NCBI RefSeq assembly: GCF_049319665.1
Contig: NZ_JBMOUD010000002.1
Coordinates: forward strand, 248,001 to 312,000
DNA from: JBMOUD01 sp049319665
GTDB lineage: Bacteria > Pseudomonadota > Gammaproteobacteria > Enterobacterales > Enterobacteriaceae
Reading direction: 5' to 3'
Length of the DNA: 64,000 nucleotides
The notes beneath the pieces were generated by a model. That model was not told the DNA's origin. It did not search any database and was given only the letters and a program-made list of their open reading frames with translations. The position numbers and the translations under genes were made by a program. Each line of letters begins with the position of its first letter. Position 1 is the stretch's first letter. Shown here one piece after another: positions 60,844 to 64,000 of this stretch.

Positions 60844-62277
60844 CTATAAAAGGACGCCGGGTTTACGGTTGATCCAAGGTTGTGCCTGTTCAAATGCCGC
60901 GCTGGCGGCCAGTACGGTGGCATCGTCCAAGTGCCGTCCCACCAGTTGTAAACCGACGGGGAGTCCAGATTGGGTAAAGCCAGCAGGAATGGATGCCGCC
61001 GGTTGACCGGTAAAATTGAAAGGGAAACAGAAATTGAGCCACTCGTTGCTGGCTACCATGCGGCCATCAATGATTTCCGGGCCTTGCATGTACAGCGGGA
61101 ACGGCGGTGTCGCCAGCGTTGGGGTCAGCAGCAAATCGTAGTTTTGCATGAAGCGCGCCATGCAATTGGCCATCGCTTTGCGAGCGGTAATGGCATTAGT
61201 AAAGTCTTCTGCGGTCCACTGGCGTTTGAGCATCTCGACCAGATGCGGTGACATTTTGTGGCCAAACTCAGGCAAAAACTGACGCATGCCGACTAAATCG
61301 GTATCCATCGCGACCAATGCCATAAAGGTCTGGCGCGTATCGCCAAAGCCCGGATTAGCCAATTCAACGTGACAGCCTAAATCACGTTCGAAAACACTGG
61401 CCGCTTGTTTCACGATGTCGCGGACTTCCGGGTCAACGGCGGCAAATCCTAAATCTGGGCTGTAGGCAATGCGCAGCCCTTTGATATCGCGTTTTAGCGC
61501 CTCTAACCAATTCACATCGCCCGCAGGAATCGAATGGCGATCGCGGGCATCGGGGCCAGCAATCACTGACATCAACAGCGCTGCGTCGGTCACGCTGCGG
61601 GTCATCGGCCCGATGTGTTCCAGCGATTCCCAACTGGAGACGCCGGGATAGCGTTCGTCGCGGCAGCCAGGATAGAGCGGCACCCGACCCATTGAGGCTT
61701 TCAGGCCATACACACCGCAATGTGCGGCCGGAATACGTACCGAGCCACCGCCATCGCTGCCCAAGGCTAATGGGCACATGCGGGCGGCCAGCGCCACGCC
61801 AGAGCCGGCGCTGGAGCCGCCGGGTGTCATGGTCAGATCCCAAGGGTTACGCGGTGAGGTGAACAGTGGATTGTGGCCAACGCCGCTGTAGCCAAATTCG
61901 GGCGCGGTGGTTTTTCCCAGAATAATTGCGCCGGCTTGTTTGACGCGTTCGACGACGATGTCATCTTCATCCGGGATAAAGTTTTCGTAGATAAATGAGC
62001 CTGATGTGGTTTTTACACCGGCAGTGGCGATTAAATCTTTGACTGCGATCGGGACACCGGCCAGTGGCCCAACGCTTTCGCCGTTGGCTATTTTCTTATC
62101 CACGGCATTGGCTTGTTGCCGCGCCAATTCGACCGTTGGCGTACAAAAAGCATGTAAGCTCGGCTCAAGCTGCTGCATCCGTTCGATTGACGCTGACGTC
62201 ACTTCCAGCGCCGACAGCTCCCGCTGCTGAATCAAGCGCGCCAAAATATGTGCATCAATATCGAGAATGTCTTTCAT
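60844..62277 (-). CDS. Amidase-signature family hydrolase
   Basis: A 477-aa enzyme of the amidase-signature family with the Ser-cisSer-Lys triad: Lys80 in GVPIAVKDL, cis-Ser155 in MTPGGSSAGSG and the nucleophile Ser179 in ALGSDGGGSVRIPAAHCGVYGLK. It resembles AtzE/AtzF-like and indoleacetamide hydrolase proteins. It is first in the operon with the NCS1 permease and the cysteine hydrolase, suggesting stepwise breakdown of an imported amide or ureide for nitrogen. The 62278-62787 spacer upstream has no gene. Confidence 0.87.
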   Translation of the reverse strand: MKDILDIDAHILARLIQQRELSALEVTSASIERMQQLEPSLHAFCTPTVELARQQANAVDKKIANGESVGPLAGVPIAVKDLIATAGVKTTSGSFIYENFIPDEDDIVVERVKQAGAIILGKTTAPEFGYSGVGHNPLFTSPRNPWDLTMTPGGSSAGSGVALAARMCPLALGSDGGGSVRIPAAHCGVYGLKASMGRVPLYPGCRDERYPGVSSWESLEHIGPMTRSVTDAALLMSVIAGPDARDRHSIPAGDVNWLEALKRDIKGLRIAYSPDLGFAAVDPEVRDIVKQAASVFERDLGCHVELANPGFGDTRQTFMALVAMDTDLVGMRQFLPEFGHKMSPHLVEMLKRQWTAEDFTNAITARKAMANCMARFMQNYDLLLTPTLATPPFPLYMQGPEIIDGRMVASNEWLNFCFPFNFTGQPAASIPAGFTQSGLPVGLQLVGRHLDDATVLAASAAFEQAQPWINRKPGVLL

Positions 62278-62657
62278 GGTCGTTCAATCCTCAAATTACC
62301 GAGTACTGGATATCAGCAGGGCATATAAAGCGGTCAATGCATAAAGCAGGCCAATTTCGATAACAACGCGATGAGTGTGAGGTGAACGGTTAGCCTGAAG
62401 GCCGATGAATACTGACTTGGATACAAGATGGATAAGCTTAAAATACCTCGCGGGTGGGTAATAATTTGCAGAGGTGATGGGGTATCGGATATCTCGAGAA
62501 AAGGGATGTTGCACACTTAGCAGGCAACCATGCACTATTTTGTGAAGGGAGGAAAAAGGGGCGTATTTATTACAGGTTGCTCATCTAATTGATTGATATT
62601 AAATAGATTTAATTTCGGTGTTATCGTTGTTCCGCTGGAAATCCTCTGATAGCAAAA

Positions 62658-62678
62658 TTTGTATTAATAATATACAAA
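62658..62678. promoter_or_regulatory. Candidate operator upstream of the sulfide oxidation genes
   Basis: AT-rich inverted repeat TTTGTAT-N7-ATACAAA, about 110-130 bases upstream of the persulfide dioxygenase gene. Sulfide-responsive ArsR-type repressors (BigR, SqrR) use AT-rich palindromes of this general kind, but none is encoded in the window. Low certainty. Confidence 0.3.
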
Positions 62679-62787
62679 ATCAGCACGTTTACGTTCTCAT
62701 CATGCCCTTATCTTATTTTATGCTAAGGCGGTAAAGCGTAGACTTAGTCACCCAACGGCGAAACAATGTCATTTGAAAGGAATCTTT

Positions 62788-63639
62788 ATGAACCCCAGCA
62801 TTGAAACGTTTTTCGACGAAAAATCCTGTACCTATAGCTATATTGTCAGCGATCCCGCCAGCCAGTCTTGTGCGATTATTGACTCAGTACTCGATTACGA
62901 CCATCAATCAGGAAACACCTCCACCGGCAGTGCCGATAAGCTTATCGCTTATATTGCCCAGCATAATCTTAAGCTTGAGTGGCTGCTGGAAACTCATGTT
63001 CATGCCGATCATATTTCGGCTTCGCATTACATCAAATCAGTATGCGGCGGTGAGATAGCCATCGGTGAACATATCAAACAGGTGCAGGAAGTGTTTGGTC
63101 CGCTGTTTAATCAAACGGTGGGGCCACATCATTTTGACCGTCTGCTTGCCGATGGTGAGACTTTTAACATTGGCAATTTATCAGTGGAGGTCATTCACAC
63201 GCCTGGCCATACGCCAGCCTGTATGACTTATGTTATTGGCAATGTGGCTTTTGTCGGCGACACCCTGTTTATGCCTGATTATGGTACCGCGCGTTGTGAT
63301 TTCCCTGGCGGGGATGCCAGTATGCTGTATCGGTCGATTCAAAAATTGTTTGCTTTACCCGATCATACGCAGCTATTTATGTGTCATGACTACAAGGCGC
63401 CGGGCCGAGATGAGTTCTGTAATGAAACCACGGTTTATGCCCAGCGGACAGGCAACATTCAAATACATCAGGGGATAAGCGAAGATGAGTTTGTTGCAAT
63501 GCGCCTTGCTCGCGATGCGACGCTCAAGGTACCGGCGCTAATTATCCCATCAGTTCAACTGAATATCCGGGCGGGCGAGTTGCCAGAACCTGCAAGTAAT
63601 GGCATCCGCTATTTGTCGATCCCCCTGAATACCTTATAA
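62788..63639 (+). CDS. Persulfide dioxygenase-like metallo-beta-lactamase-fold protein (ETHE1/Blh-like)
   Basis: A 283-aa protein with the beta-lactamase-fold metal site His70-x-His72-x-Asp74-His75 in ETHVHADHISASHYIK, later HTPGHTPACMTYVI, FVGDTLFMPDYGTARCDFPGGDASMLYRSI and LFMCHDYKAPGRDEF. The GTARCDFPGGDA block is characteristic of ETHE1-type persulfide dioxygenases, which turn glutathione persulfide into sulfite. The Shine-Dalgarno AAAGGAA favours ATG 62788 over 62773. The sulfide:quinone oxidoreductase gene follows 16 bases later. Confidence 0.88.
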   Translation: MNPSIETFFDEKSCTYSYIVSDPASQSCAIIDSVLDYDHQSGNTSTGSADKLIAYIAQHNLKLEWLLETHVHADHISASHYIKSVCGGEIAIGEHIKQVQEVFGPLFNQTVGPHHFDRLLADGETFNIGNLSVEVIHTPGHTPACMTYVIGNVAFVGDTLFMPDYGTARCDFPGGDASMLYRSIQKLFALPDHTQLFMCHDYKAPGRDEFCNETTVYAQRTGNIQIHQGISEDEFVAMRLARDATLKVPALIIPSVQLNIRAGELPEPASNGIRYLSIPLNTL

Positions 63640-63655
63640 ATAAAACGGACAGATC

Positions 63656-64000
63656 ATGGACAACCTGAATAACAATCGTACACCGAATAATGATGCGTTT
63701 TATGATGTTGTCGTCGTTGGAGGCGGGGCGGCAGGATGTGCCGTTTCTGCCAGTTTACTCAAGCGCTCACCGGGATTGCGTATTGCGGTGATCGAGCCAA
63801 AAGACAAACATTATTACCAGCCTGGATGGACATTAGTGGGGGCCGGTATTTTTACGCCGCAGAAGACCGAGCGTAATATGCGCGACTGCATCCCCGCCAA
63901 GGCGGAGTGGATACAAGCGGCGGTGAGCGAGTTTGCGCCTGAGCAGCAACAGGTCATATTGCAAGACCTGCGCCGGGTGAACTATAAAGCGTTGGTGGTC
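63656..64000 (+). CDS. Sulfide:quinone oxidoreductase-like flavoprotein (partial, N-terminal part)
   Basis: Only the first 115 codons lie in the window; the gene runs off the right edge. A short leader (MDNLNNNRTPNND) is followed by the FAD-binding motif FYDVVVVGGGAAGCAVSASLLKRSPGLRIAVIEPKDKHYYQPGWTLVGAGIF. The PGWTLVGAG block is typical of sulfide:quinone reductases. Together with the dioxygenase it forms a sulfide detoxification pair, sending electrons from sulfide into the quinone pool. Confidence 0.85.
   Translation, partial: MDNLNNNRTPNNDAFYDVVVVGGGAAGCAVSASLLKRSPGLRIAVIEPKDKHYYQPGWTLVGAGIFTPQKTERNMRDCIPAKAEWIQAAVSEFAPEQQQVILQDLRRVNYKALVV

Noticed and set aside
1..64000. tRNA, rRNA, integrase, transposase or prophage genes
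   Set aside because: I looked for cloverleaf-like ends, recombinase motifs and phage structural genes and saw none that I could support.

Overview
The window is a chromosomal segment of a member of the Enterobacterales. The best guess is Yersiniaceae (Yersinia or a close relative). Core genes (prlC, rsmJ, uspA, uspB, pitA, yhiN) read almost like their E. coli counterparts. GC looks moderate. ERIC elements of full, insertion-bearing and internally deleted forms sit between genes, as is common in yersiniae. There is an ampC/ampR pair, an EvgAS/BvgAS-type phosphorelay and a chaperone-usher fimbrial operon. The genus is inferred from memory, without database searches.

Layout. 1-3.4 kb: galactitol/tagatose operon gatZ-gatA-gatB-gatC (minus, cut by the window edge) with a divergent DeoR-type regulator. 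3.6-8 kb: a short trimeric-autotransporter-like protein, an amino-acid binding protein, a TetR regulator with an SDR, and an NAD(P)-binding protein. 8.2-11.2 kb: an operon of cytochrome b562, a ferric-siderophore-type binding protein and an OprD-type porin behind Fur-like sites. 11.4-16.6 kb: prlC-rsmJ, then a three-gene type VI secretion cargo (Hcp, zinc amidase, exported putative immunity protein) bracketed by two identical copies of the rsmJ/uspA terminator, then uspA. 16.7-27.6 kb: cioAB-type cytochrome bd with a small DUF2474 protein, a LysR/GlcG-like pair, an MFS pump, a phosphoesterase, uspB, pitA and yhiN. 27.8-29.2 kb: a pesticin-type muramidase with an LprI-like putative immunity protein.

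29.3-38.2 kb is a mosaic metabolic stretch. It holds a truncated duplicate of a polysaccharide deacetylase gene, a DMT transporter broken at a poly-G tract, a LysR/quinone reductase pair, an NCS1 permease with the intact deacetylase, an exported alpha/beta hydrolase, an HxlR regulator and a ketopantoate-reductase-like gene. 38.3-44.8 kb holds an aldehyde dehydrogenase, two type II toxin-antitoxin pairs (HicAB and RelE-like/XRE), GNAT, RidA, an FMN reductase, a SymE-like gene and a repeat- and hairpin-rich gene-free stretch.

44.8-58.7 kb looks like a virulence-type regulatory and surface block: EvgS/EvgA-type hybrid kinase and regulator, a frameshifted LuxR-type regulator, ampC/ampR, and a four-gene fimbrial operon. 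An 18-bp motif (TGTAG-N8-CTACA) occurs upstream of the response regulator, the LuxR gene and the fimbrial operon, suggesting one regulon. 58.7-64 kb: an amidase-NCS1 permease-cysteine hydrolase operon for an unknown N-containing substrate, and a sulfide oxidation pair (persulfide dioxygenase and sulfide:quinone oxidoreductase, cut by the window end).

The most novel-looking systems are the two antibacterial effector/immunity cassettes beside core genes, the shared 18-bp motif around the phosphorelay and fimbriae, and the Fur-like cytochrome b562/binding protein/porin operon.
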